From NCBI GenBank assembly GCA_020846515.1, contig JADLDX010000400.1, forward strand, positions 1-14,509: a stretch of DNA of 14,509 nt, given 5' to 3'. Every line of letters begins with the position of its first letter. Within the stretch, counting starts at the first letter, position 1. The stretch is from Pirellulaceae bacterium (lineage in GTDB: Bacteria; Planctomycetota; Planctomycetia; Pirellulales; Pirellulaceae). This document shows positions 5,743 to 12,850 of this stretch, piece by piece. A program made the position numbers and the translations under genes. The notes beneath the pieces are model-generated. The model worked only from the letters and a program-made list of their open reading frames with translations. It had not been told where the DNA came from and searched no databases.

Positions 5743-7167
5743 ATGTTTGTTGCCCCTTTCCGCCGTGACTCGGTTTCCAGACCAGTGGCGCTGATGATCT
5801 CTTGCTCTCCTGTCATTCTGATCCTGGCTGGCGTGGCCTGTTGGCTAGCTTGCTGCCATATGTCGGCTGCTCAAGCTCAAGATGCGGCTCAAACGAAAAC
5901 GGCCGCTCAGGCTACTGACCAGTCGCAAGCGAACGTGACTTCGGCGGCTCCCATTCCGCCCAAGCCTGACACCGCCAGCCCGCTGGATGACCCGTTGGGG
6001 CTGGAACTGGCCAAGACGACCGCCTTGGATGCCAACGCGCATGAAATGCGCGGTCATCTCAAGAGAATGCGTGAATTGGCGATCAAATATCATCTATCGG
6101 AGGACCCGACGGAGACCAAAAAGTTGCAAGTGGAATGGCTAGGCATGCTGGCGACTGGTCACAAACTGCACCAGAAGATGATCGACGGAGCGGTAGCTGA
6201 CTTCAAAGCCAATCCTAAGCTCGATGGCCAGGCCGCGACGTTCTTGATTCAAGTCACCGGGCGTAACGCGGACAACGACCGCTTTGATGGGATGTACGAG
6301 ATCGTCAAAATGCTGAAGGAGCACGGTCACAGCAGCCAACAATTCGACTTGTGCTACGGCCTGACGGCCACGGCCAACAATCAATTTGCGGACGCTGAAG
6401 CATCGCTGAACGCGGCCACCAAAAACTTAGAGAAGTCTATGCAAGAATTGGCCGATGCTCCCAAGATGGACCAGAAAGAAAAGGAGATGATCGGCAAGAA
6501 GATGTTCGAAGTGTATGAGTTGATCCGTGAACAGAACAATGCCACGGTTTACCAAACGCTTTGGGAAGCCGAACTCAAAGCCCGCGAGGCAGATGCCGCC
6601 GGAGAACCGCTGCCGCGCGTCTTGATTCAAACGACCAAAGGCGATTTTGAAGTCGAACTATTTGAGAACGAAGCCCCCAACACGGTCGCCAACTTTATCG
6701 CCCTATGCGAACAAGGCTTCTTCGATAAACTGCCATTTCACCGCGTGCTCCGACATTTCATGGCACAAGGTGGTGATCCAGCCCGCGATGGTACCGGAGG
6801 TCCCGGCTACTCGATCCGCACCGAACTCAATGGCAAGACCGATCGCAACTTTTTTCGTGGCACATTGGGCATGGCTACCGCTGCCATGCCCGATTCCGGC
6901 GGTTCGCAATTCTTTATCTGCTATCTGCCACGCAACAGCCTGAACGGCAAATACGTAGCCTTCGGCCGAGTCGTTGAAAACATGAACATCGTCGGTGACC
7001 TGGCGCGCATCAATCCCGAAGATAAAGAAGCGGAAGAACAGGTGCAAGAAATGCCCGATGAAATCATCGCCACCAAGGTGCTCCGCAAACGCAAGCATCC
7101 ATACAAGGTGGAGAAGATTCTGCAGATGCCACCAGTTCAAGCCCCCAGTCCAGACGCGCAACAATGA
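5743..7167 (+). CDS. Exported cyclophilin-type peptidyl-prolyl cis-trans isomerase
   Basis: The start at 5743 is preferred: GAGG lies seven bases upstream (5732-5735), a promoter-like box lies just before the earlier in-frame ATG at 5677, and residues 1-46 then form a good Sec signal peptide (basic FRR, hydrophobic core to about 39, cleavage near AQA-QD). The 474-residue product has an Ala/Gln/Thr/Pro-rich linker (46-80), a helical middle domain of unknown role (about 85-285), and a cyclophilin domain at about 291-450. There FHRVLRHFMAQGGD supplies the equivalents of human cyclophilin A R55 (R334), F60 (F339) and Q63 (Q342), and SQFFICY supplies Q111 and F113. The equivalents of W121 and H126 are S399 and Y404; bacterial enzymes often vary here. 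It probably assists protein folding outside the cytoplasmic membrane. trpF follows 83 bp downstream on the same strand. Confidence 0.88.
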   Translation: MFVAPFRRDSVSRPVALMISCSPVILILAGVACWLACCHMSAAQAQDAAQTKTAAQATDQSQANVTSAAPIPPKPDTASPLDDPLGLELAKTTALDANAHEMRGHLKRMRELAIKYHLSEDPTETKKLQVEWLGMLATGHKLHQKMIDGAVADFKANPKLDGQAATFLIQVTGRNADNDRFDGMYEIVKMLKEHGHSSQQFDLCYGLTATANNQFADAEASLNAATKNLEKSMQELADAPKMDQKEKEMIGKKMFEVYELIREQNNATVYQTLWEAELKAREADAAGEPLPRVLIQTTKGDFEVELFENEAPNTVANFIALCEQGFFDKLPFHRVLRHFMAQGGDPARDGTGGPGYSIRTELNGKTDRNFFRGTLGMATAAMPDSGGSQFFICYLPRNSLNGKYVAFGRVVENMNIVGDLARINPEDKEAEEQVQEMPDEIIATKVLRKRKHPYKVEKILQMPPVQAPSPDAQQ

Positions 7168-7186
7168 CAGTGGCCATGACTTGAGT

Positions 7187-7222
7187 GATGAACGATGTGA
7201 TGAACGATGTGATGAACGTGGT
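7187..7222. repeat. Short 12-bp tandem repeat between ppiase and trpF
   Basis: GATGAACGATGT occurs at 7187-7198 and 7199-7210, followed by a partial third copy beginning GATGAACG. It is a simple slippage repeat with no evident function. Confidence 0.6.
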
Positions 7223-7250
7223 GATTACAAGCCAAGGATGAGAGCCTCAA

Positions 7251-7910
7251 TTGTTCCAAGTTAAAATTTGTGGCATCACACGTTTGTGCGATCTGGATGC
7301 AGTCTGTGAAGCCGGCGCTGACGCAGTGGGCATTAATCTGGTACCTGGCAGTCCTCGCTGTGTCTCGATTACGCTTGCCCAAGAACTCTGTCGTTACGCG
7401 CATCTCTTGGGTCTGCAAAGTGTGCTGGTGACAATGAACGCCAGTATGCAGGAGTTGGACCACCTGGTGACGCAGATCCGACCGGACGTGGTTCAATTGC
7501 ATGGCCAGGAAACGCCCGAGTCGCTGCCTGAGTGCATGAGCCATTACCCGATTGTTAAGGCGCTCAGCTGGACGGGGCGTGAGTCGGAAGCCGAGTTGGC
7601 CCAACAATGGCTGGACGCGGGTCGTGAGGAGCTTTCATTTCTGGTTGATGCTTATGCGCCGGGAGTTGGCGGTGGCACGGGCAAGATTGCGAAGTGGGAC
7701 TTGCTAAGTCCAAGGCCGACGGTGCTCCGCCATGTGCCGATGCTGTTGGCCGGCGGCTTGGTGCCTGGGAACGTAGCCACCGCCATTGCCACGACAGCTT
7801 GCGAAGGCGTCGACACCGCCTCGGGCGTCGAATCATCCCCCGGCATCAAAGACCCTGAGCTGATCCAGAAATTCACCACCGCCGCCCTAAATGCATTCCA
7901 GGCAATGTAG
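7251..7910 (+). CDS. trpF: Phosphoribosylanthranilate isomerase
   Basis: The 219-residue protein has the TrpF (beta/alpha)8 landmarks in order: VKICGITR near the N-terminus with the catalytic Cys (C7), the strand-2 segment AVGINLVPGSPR, VVQLHG at about 80-85, the catalytic Asp in FLVDAYAPGVGGGTG (about 130-145), the phosphate-binding LLAGGLVPGNV (about 165-175) and GVDTASGVESSPGIKD (about 187-202). It isomerises N-(5-phosphoribosyl)anthranilate to CdRP in tryptophan synthesis, in the cytoplasm. Translation appears to begin at TTG, because the KICG strand follows immediately and no in-frame ATG precedes it; AAGGATGAGAG lies just upstream. An 8-codon frame starting at ATG 7238 overlaps the start, possibly coupling. 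No other trp gene is nearby, which is usual in genomes with scattered trp genes. Confidence 0.94.
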   Translation: MFQVKICGITRLCDLDAVCEAGADAVGINLVPGSPRCVSITLAQELCRYAHLLGLQSVLVTMNASMQELDHLVTQIRPDVVQLHGQETPESLPECMSHYPIVKALSWTGRESEAELAQQWLDAGREELSFLVDAYAPGVGGGTGKIAKWDLLSPRPTVLRHVPMLLAGGLVPGNVATAIATTACEGVDTASGVESSPGIKDPELIQKFTTAALNAFQAM

Positions 7911-7940
7911 CGCACTGAGACGCGGCGATCTGCCTGGAGG

Positions 7941-8244
7941 ACCTCGTCAGAGTTCCCTTGCCTGGATTTCAAACGTAGTGGAACTCGCCAGAGTTCCCTT
8001 GCTTGGACTTCAAACGTAGTGGAACTCGTCAGAGTTCCCTTGCTTGGACTTCAAACGTAGTGGAACTCGCCAGAGTTCCCTCGCTTGGATTTCAAACGTA
8101 GTGGAACTCGTCAAAGTTCCCTTGCTTGGCTTTCAAACGTAGTGGAACTCACCAGAGTTCCCTCGCTCGGCTTTCAAACGTAGTGGAACTCACCAGAGTT
8201 CCCTCGCTCGGCGCCGATGCGGGAACTCTGACGAGTTCCACTAC
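7941..8244. repeat. 41-bp tandem array (about 6.5 copies) closed by an inverted copy
   Basis: Full 41-bp units start at 7975, 8016, 8057, 8098 and 8139, with partial copies at 7941-7974 and 8180-8212. Each contains a small palindrome GGAACTC-N4-GAGTTCC within GTAGTGGAACTC...AGAGTTCCC, and the remainder (TTGCTTGGACTTCAAAC and variants) is also conserved. At 8221-8244 the 24-bp core reappears in reverse orientation and can pair with 8180-8203 (22 of 24 matches). The array fills the space between trpF and the glycosyltransferase gene. It has no coding capacity and no transposase. Confidence 0.9.
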
Positions 8245-8277
8245 GAAAACAAGAGATGCATGACCACGATCTGTCCA

Positions 8278-8311
8278 AGCGGTGAACAGTTGGTGACAAC
8301 TGTTCTACGCT
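8278..8311. promoter_or_regulatory. Dyad symmetry upstream of the GT87 gene
   Basis: GAACAGTT (8284-8291), six bases, then AACTGTTC (8298-8305) is a perfect dyad, extended by AGCG/CGCT at 8278-8281 and 8308-8311. It lies 76 bases before the gene and could be an operator or a 5'-UTR hairpin; no regulator can be assigned. Confidence 0.4.
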
Positions 8312-8386
8312 GGGCCATCCGAGAAAATATCGGTAGAAATCGGCTGTGAGAAAGTTGCCACGGCCTAACCTTAACCTAGCCTTGCG

Positions 8387-9706
8387 GTGATTGGATGTAG
8401 TAATTGCCCCTGGTTAGGTTGCTTGCCCATGCGTCGCTGGCTGGCTTGCGAAAAACACAAACTGTTGATGGCCAGCCTGCCGATGGGCATGCTCGCCCTT
8501 TGGCTCATCGCTCTCGCATCGGGTAATGGTCAGCTCGACGCTATGGGAAACCCCATCGGCGGCGACTTCGCTATGTTCTATTTGGCAGGCCAAACCGGCC
8601 ACAGCGCCCAATGGTCTGATCTCTACGATGAACCCGTGCAGCAGCAGCGCCTGTTAGCTTTGTTTCCGGGACTAGCCTCGGATACCTATCTTCCGTATCG
8701 CTATCCGCCGCTCTTGGCCATCGTGTTAGCACCACTGGGCTCACTGCCTTATTTGATCGCGTTCACGATATTCGTGGCAGCATCTTTTGGCGTCTGGCTG
8801 GCCAGTTGGCAAGCACTGCTGGCCACTTTTTGGAAAACGTCCGATCGATTCTCTGGCATTTTTCTCTATGGCCTCGTCGCCTCACCGCTCATGGCGCAAA
8901 CGATCATGGATGGCCAGGCTTCGTTGTGGTGGTTCGCGATCGCCGCCGGTTGTTGGGTAGCCATTGCCCAAGAGCGTTTTATTCTGGCCGGGGTCATCTT
9001 GTCCCTGTCAGCTCTCAAGCCCAATGTACTTTTGCTTCTCAGTATCGTCTGGGTCGTGCGATATCCACGACTGCTGTTAGGCATCCTGCCCAGCGGCGTG
9101 GTGATGTTAGTGGTTACGCTCAGCGTGGCAGGTCGCGAGTGTTTGATGACTTATATCGAACTAGCCAGGCAATTGGCCACAGATAGCTGGCCAGTCGAAA
9201 CACCCTATTGGAAAGTGCAAAGCTTGATCAGTTGGAGCGAACTAGTCTTTGGCTCCAATGCTCGACGCGTAAATTTATGGATGGGTCTATCCTTGGCAGT
9301 GGGCATCGGCTTATGGTGGCGCGTGCAGGCTGCTCGCGTGACCTCGGTCGAGCGATCGACGGTGGACCTGTGTGGTCTATGCACGGGCTTGATCGTCAAT
9401 GCGCTGTTTAATCCCTATACACCGATCTACGATTTAACCCTGTTAACGCTGGGCCTGTTTGCCTGCGTGGCTTACGTGGTTGAACGCGATTTGCTGCCGC
9501 AATGGTTGGCGCGTCGCGACGTGCAATTCAGTATGCTGAGCGTTTGGTTGGGCCCTATCTTATCGCAGACTTTATCTCGCTCTCTTCAAAGTCCGCTGCA
9601 ATTGATGCCCGCAGTCTTGCTGACGCTCACGGTGTACTGGCTGTATGTGCTGCAAAGTAGTAGGCCGGAACAAGCGTCAGCGCCGTTCCGGCACGCTGCG
9701 CGTTAA
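8387..9706 (+). CDS. Integral membrane glycosyltransferase, GT87 (DUF2029) type
   Basis: The product has about nine or ten hydrophobic segments. After the first (about residues 28-45) comes GGDFAMFYLAG, with an acidic residue (D60) where GT-C enzymes place their catalytic Asp, then LYD and YRYPPLLAIVLAPLG, the characteristic GT87 loop. SALKPN near residue 207 resembles the family's KP(Q/N) turn. Such enzymes transfer a mannose-like sugar from a polyprenyl-phosphate donor on the outer face of the cytoplasmic membrane; donor and acceptor here are unknown. The start is uncertain: GTG 8387 has no ribosome site, and ATG 8429 (residue 15, MRRWLACEKHK) would give a more typical membrane-anchor N-terminus. 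The last 15 codons (SRPEQASAPFRHAAR) are read from the left arm of a dispersed inverted repeat, so the original C-terminus may have been replaced. Confidence 0.82.
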   Translation: MIGCSNCPWLGCLPMRRWLACEKHKLLMASLPMGMLALWLIALASGNGQLDAMGNPIGGDFAMFYLAGQTGHSAQWSDLYDEPVQQQRLLALFPGLASDTYLPYRYPPLLAIVLAPLGSLPYLIAFTIFVAASFGVWLASWQALLATFWKTSDRFSGIFLYGLVASPLMAQTIMDGQASLWWFAIAAGCWVAIAQERFILAGVILSLSALKPNVLLLLSIVWVVRYPRLLLGILPSGVVMLVVTLSVAGRECLMTYIELARQLATDSWPVETPYWKVQSLISWSELVFGSNARRVNLWMGLSLAVGIGLWWRVQAARVTSVERSTVDLCGLCTGLIVNALFNPYTPIYDLTLLTLGLFACVAYVVERDLLPQWLARRDVQFSMLSVWLGPILSQTLSRSLQSPLQLMPAVLLTLTVYWLYVLQSSRPEQASAPFRHAAR

Positions 9707-9908
9707 ACCCAATACCATTCAACCTTAAGCGGAGCAGCGCAAGCTGCCCGGTGGTTCGGCGAGAAGAACCAGGCAGAACCAGACGGCTCGCGCCGATTCC
9801 GCTTTAAGTCGATCCAAAAATCGAACGCTATTCGCGTTAAGCCATGATCGCGGGGAAACACTGAAACGCCGGTGCGCCGGAACGGCGCTAGCGCTTGTTC
9901 CGGCCTAC
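9660..9908. repeat. 249-bp inverted-repeat element between convergent genes
   Basis: Bases 9660-9692 and 9876-9908 are reverse complements at 31 of 33 positions (outer end GTAGGCCGGAACAAGCG, inner end GCGCCGTTCCGGC). The left arm encodes most of the glycosyltransferase C-terminus. The right arm carries the last codons and the stop of cobA-hemD. Nested inside is a second unit at 9727-9804 bounded by AAGCGGA/TCCGCTT. No target-site duplication was found. It may terminate both convergent transcripts. Confidence 0.8.
9727..9804. repeat. Dispersed REP-like module, copy related to 12725-12825
   Basis: The 26 bases at 9727-9752 (containing GCGCAAGCTGCCCGG) recur exactly, inverted, at 12800-12825. 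The right half (GACGGCTCGCGCCGATTCC) recurs with few changes at 12730-12779. Ends are AAGCGGA and TCCGCTT. Confidence 0.8.
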
Positions 9909-11480
9909 ACGGCACAATGCGTCGATCAATGCGTCTTCGCTGGTGGTGGTCGCTTGGGCGGCCGCGGGCCAGTTCAATGCGGTCAGCTCACGACTGATCG
10001 CCTCGCTAAAGCTCAACGGCTTGAGATGGGCACGTTGCTCGGCTGAAACTAACTGGTAGACGGCTCGAGCAATACTTGGACTAGTGATCGTCACCCAACC
10101 AATCGCACCGCTGTTTAATGCGGTGATCAGCTCCGGCGATAGCTGCGTGGCCGCCGTCGATCGGTAAGCGATTACACGCTCCACTTCGGCGCCCGCAGCT
10201 ACTAACCCGCTAGACAATGTATCTGCAGCTTGCTGAGCCTGCGGCAAAAACCATGATTGTCCGTGAGCCAGCCCTTGCTCCAGGATCGTGGCCAGCAATC
10301 GCCCGGCGTTAAAGTCACCCGTTGGCACCAGATCGGCTCGCAGACCGTAATGGGTTAATCGTTCGGCCGTCTTATCTCCCACGCAAGCAATCTTTGTTTT
10401 TCCAAACGCCCGCGCATCGAGTCCTTGTTGCCACAACCTATTCCATACCGCATCAACGCCATGCCGGCTGGTGAAGGCCACTGCCTGATAACATCCTTGG
10501 GCCAATCGCGTGACGGCTTGGTCGAGCGGTGCCAAGTCGATGGGCGGCTGGATATCGATCGCTGATTGCTCAAAGACTTCTGCCCCTAATTCCGTCAGGC
10601 GGCGGGCCAGGCTTTGATTCTGATCGGCGGGACGAGTTAACCAGACGCCTTGACCGCGTAGTGGTAGATTGTCGAACCAGTTGAACTGCTGGCCCAGACT
10701 GCTGACTGGTCCAATGATAACGATCACGGGAGGTCGCAACTTGCTGGCCGGTGTCAATTGCTGGGCTACGTCGCTTAAGGTGCAACGAATGACGCGTTGG
10801 TCGGCCCACGAGCAGCGTCGGACAATGGCTGCGGGTGTGCTAGGGTCTTTACCTTCGGCGATCAGCTGTTGGCTCCACTGCCCAGCGGTGGTAACGCCCA
10901 TGTAAAAGACCAGTGTGCCGGGAAAACGAGCCAAGGCGGCCCAGTCTAGCTCTTGAGCGCCATCGCCCTGCTGCTGGCCGGTGATGAACGCGACGGCCGA
11001 CGCGTGGTCGCGGTGGGTAATGGGGATACCCACATAGCTGGCTGCTGCCAGGGCCGCGGTAATACCGGGTACAACTTCGAATGGGATACCGGCGCTGGCC
11101 AGAGCTTCTAGTTCTTCTGCGGTACGGGCGAAGACGGCTGGGTCGCCACCTTTCAGCCGTACGACTTGCCGCCCTTGCCCAGCCAACTCGACCAGTCGAG
11201 CGTTTATTTCGTTTTGGGTCCAAAGCGGGCCCAAGCCATGCTTACCAACCGATATAAGTTCAGCGTGGGTAGCCAGTTGCAGTAGTTTGGGGTTCGCCAG
11301 ACCGTCGTAGAGCACGATATCAGCGGCCGCCAGACACTCTGCGCCGCGCAGCGTGATCAGTCCAGGTGCCCCTGGACCGGCTCCAACCAGAAAAACTTTA
11401 CCTATTTTGGTGTCAGAGCTCTCGCTGGCTGCCTGGTCGCCGAAAGGTGACTGGACAGAAAGCGGCCGTTGAGGCATCAT
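9888..11480 (-). CDS. cobA-hemD: Fused uroporphyrinogen-III C-methyltransferase / uroporphyrinogen-III synthase (CobA-HemD)
   Basis: The 530-residue protein has two enzymes in one chain. Residues 28-265 are SUMT: VGAGPGAPGLITLRG (32-46), VVRLKGGDPAVFAR (106-119), VPGITAALAAASYVGIPIT (137-155) and YMGV (193-196). They methylate uroporphyrinogen III at C2 and C7 with SAM to give precorrin-2. Residues 278-525 are HemD: LTRPADQNQSLARRLTELGA, VAFTSRHGVDAVW (about 334-346) and the late VTITSPSIARAV. They cyclise hydroxymethylbilane to uroporphyrinogen III. The fusion is known in Firmicutes, actinobacteria and planctomycetes. It serves haem, sirohaem and cobamide synthesis in the cytoplasm. Two consecutive ATG codons open the frame, without a clear ribosome site. 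No hemC or hemB lies beside it, and no cobalamin riboswitch was recognised in the 61-bp divergent gap to rpsT. The final codons lie in a repeat arm. Confidence 0.94.
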   Translation of the reverse strand: MMPQRPLSVQSPFGDQAASESSDTKIGKVFLVGAGPGAPGLITLRGAECLAAADIVLYDGLANPKLLQLATHAELISVGKHGLGPLWTQNEINARLVELAGQGRQVVRLKGGDPAVFARTAEELEALASAGIPFEVVPGITAALAAASYVGIPITHRDHASAVAFITGQQQGDGAQELDWAALARFPGTLVFYMGVTTAGQWSQQLIAEGKDPSTPAAIVRRCSWADQRVIRCTLSDVAQQLTPASKLRPPVIVIIGPVSSLGQQFNWFDNLPLRGQGVWLTRPADQNQSLARRLTELGAEVFEQSAIDIQPPIDLAPLDQAVTRLAQGCYQAVAFTSRHGVDAVWNRLWQQGLDARAFGKTKIACVGDKTAERLTHYGLRADLVPTGDFNAGRLLATILEQGLAHGQSWFLPQAQQAADTLSSGLVAAGAEVERVIAYRSTAATQLSPELITALNSGAIGWVTITSPSIARAVYQLVSAEQRAHLKPLSFSEAISRELTALNWPAAAQATTTSEDALIDALCRVGRNKR

Positions 11481-11541
11481 ATGGGGCTTCCCAAATCGAT
11501 CACGGAAATTGTTTGAGTACTAAGTCTACGAGATTGTTCCA

Positions 11542-11814
11542 ATGCCTAATACCACGAGTTCCAAAAAGCGACTCCGCCAGAGCCTAGTTCGTCGTGACCG
11601 TAACCGAGCTGCCAAGAGCCAACTACGTGGCGCGCTGCGCAAGACCCGCGAAGCCGTCCAGGCTGGCAAGTTAGATGATGCCCAAGCGTTGGTCTACTCC
11701 ACGTCGCGATTGCTGGACAAAGTAGCCTCCAAAGGCATCATTCACACGAACAAGGCCTCCCGCTTGAAGAGCCGCCTGGCACACCTGATCGTTACCGCCA
11801 AGAAACCTGCGTAA
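11542..11814 (+). CDS. rpsT: 30S ribosomal protein S20
   Basis: The 90-residue, strongly basic protein shows the S20 pattern throughout: MPNTTSSKKRLRQSLVRRDRNRAAKSQLR at the N-terminus, and KGIIHTNKASRLKSRLAHLI at 64-83, matching the family's conserved KGxIHxNxAxRxKSRL segment. Length is typical. It is a primary 16S rRNA-binding helical-bundle protein of the small subunit. As in many bacteria the gene stands alone. It is divergent from cobA-hemD with a 61-bp gap, so its promoter must lie in or near that gap. A strong hairpin follows. Confidence 0.95.
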   Translation: MPNTTSSKKRLRQSLVRRDRNRAAKSQLRGALRKTREAVQAGKLDDAQALVYSTSRLLDKVASKGIIHTNKASRLKSRLAHLIVTAKKPA

Positions 11815-11821
11815 CGACAAC

Positions 11822-11837
11822 CTATCTGATCAGATAG
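11822..11837. promoter_or_regulatory. Perfect 16-bp palindrome just after rpsT
   Basis: CTATCTGATCAGATAG is fully self-complementary, seven bases after the rpsT stop. It could be a protein site or part of the 3' end; nothing assigns it. Confidence 0.35.
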
Positions 11838-11866
11838 AATGCTATTTAGAGCCCACACGCTGGCGA

Positions 11867-11895
11867 GCGTCTGAGTCTTTCGAAGACTTAGACGC
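11867..11895. terminator. Hairpin downstream of rpsT, likely terminator
   Basis: GCGTCTGAGTCTT pairs with AAGACTTAGACGC (13 positions, one G-U) around a three-base loop TCG. It lies 53 bases after the rpsT stop. The lack of a T-run weakens a classic intrinsic-terminator call. Confidence 0.55.
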
Positions 11896-11981
11896 TAATG
11901 CGCCACGACTGGCTTCTGGGGCTGTCCAGTTTCTCAGGCCCCCGACCAACTCTCCCGGCGCCCCAATTTGCAGGGAACCCA

Positions 11982-12007
11982 GTCCACTGTCTGGCGACGG
12001 TGGCTAC
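11982..12007. repeat. Dispersed palindromic repeat, copy 2
   Basis: This copy matches 3508-3533 at 24 of 26 positions, including the core CTGGCGACGGTGGCTAC. It lies in front of the start of the next gene and argues against taking the upstream in-frame TTG (11968) as that gene's start. Confidence 0.7.
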
Positions 12008-12027
12008 CGAGAACTGAGGCCACGGTC

Positions 12028-12705
12028 ATGCCTGAAAACATGCCTGAAAAACGCCGGCCAGATCATTATCAGCTTCCCAATCAAGAGCCTGGGCCGCCCA
12101 TCGACCCACCGCGTTTGGTTCGTCCACTCGCTTCTCATAAACGCTCTGCACATCGCGGTAATAGGCAGAGTTATCGCGTCTCGGACGAGATGAATCAGCT
12201 GCTGCTGAAGATAGATGAGTTGTACGTCAAATTACGGCTCGTCTGGAAGGCTTTGTTTTTCGAAGCAGCCCGCAACGAACTTCTGGGCACAGGACCTGTT
12301 GAGAAGATCTACTCGGTACCGCGACGTTTTGATCTGGCCACGTTGTTTGTCGTGTCCAATGCGTTCGCCCTTTTGTTTGCGCTCTTGGCATTCATCGGTT
12401 ACGATTCGCTGACCAAGCTCTTGTGGTTCGCGTACATCAGTGGCGTCGGTGTTTCGCAAGCCGTGTTGTACGCCGGGCGGGCTCCTCGATTGTCGTCGGT
12501 CGTGTCCGGTGGAGTTTTGTTGGCGATCCTGGGCGCACCGGTATCGGAGGACTTGGACTTCGGAAGCATTTTTTCACCGCTGATGATGCTGATCTTTGGG
12601 CTGCCGATCGGCTATTTGTCCGGCGCGGTTATCGGTGGTGTCTTCCTGATCGCTGATAAACTCCGCAACTACTGGGACTCGCGACTATCCACGGCCGTCG
12701 CCTGA
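12028..12705 (+). CDS. Small integral membrane protein of unknown function
   Basis: I do not recognise a named family. The start at 12028 is chosen because GAGG lies eight bases upstream (12016-12019) and because an earlier in-frame TTG would translate through a dispersed repeat. The 225-residue product has a polar, Pro/Arg-rich N-terminus (1-55), an amphipathic helix with MNQLLLKIDELYVKLRLVWKALFFEAA (about 55-80), and then about four hydrophobic segments: VVSNAFALLFALLAFIGY, LLWFAYISGVGVSQAVLYAG, LSSVVSGGVLLAILGAP and a long pair ending LIADKLRNYWD. Small Gly/Ala residues in the membrane segments suggest tight packing. It lies after rpsT on the same strand but is separated from it by a hairpin, so it is probably transcribed independently. 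Confidence 0.75.
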   Translation: MPENMPEKRRPDHYQLPNQEPGPPIDPPRLVRPLASHKRSAHRGNRQSYRVSDEMNQLLLKIDELYVKLRLVWKALFFEAARNELLGTGPVEKIYSVPRRFDLATLFVVSNAFALLFALLAFIGYDSLTKLLWFAYISGVGVSQAVLYAGRAPRLSSVVSGGVLLAILGAPVSEDLDFGSIFSPLMMLIFGLPIGYLSGAVIGGVFLIADKLRNYWDSRLSTAVA

Positions 12706-12724
12706 GATAGGTGTGTCACTTATA

Positions 12725-12825
12725 GCGGTATCGGCGCAAGCCGTCCGGTTCTGAATCGGCGCGAGCCGTCCGGTTCTGGCTTTGTGTTCTCGGCGAATAA
12801 CCGGGCAGCTTGCGCTGCTCCGCTT
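12725..12825. repeat. Dispersed REP-like element, inverted copy of 9727-9804 with a duplicated module
   Basis: Bases 12800-12825 are the exact reverse complement of 9727-9752. Two 25-bp tandem copies (12730-12754 and 12755-12779, each with GAGCCGTCCGGTTCTG or CAAGCCGTCCGGTTCTG) replace the single module seen in the other copy. The element sits between convergent genes. Confidence 0.8.
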
Positions 12826-12830
12826 CAAAT

Positions 12831-12845
12831 GGGATGGGATGGGAT
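12831..12845. repeat. GGGAT pentanucleotide microsatellite
   Basis: GGGAT occurs three times in a row, with partial copies on each side, directly after the REP-like element and six bases before the stop of the DUF4129 gene. Confidence 0.6.
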
Positions 12846-12850
12846 GGCGG

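Noticed and set aside
7238..7264. Tryptophan attenuator leader peptide before trpF
   Set aside because: The 8-codon frame (MRASIVPS) contains no Trp and no terminator/antiterminator pair was seen.
7941..8244. CRISPR array
   Set aside because: The units have regular spacing and a palindromic core, but the 17-bp 'spacers' are nearly identical to one another and too short, the end copy is inverted, and no cas gene is present. It is a tandem repeat.
11481..11541. Cobalamin riboswitch between cobA-hemD and rpsT
   Set aside because: The gap is only 61 bases and has no B12-box-like sequence; too short for that aptamer.
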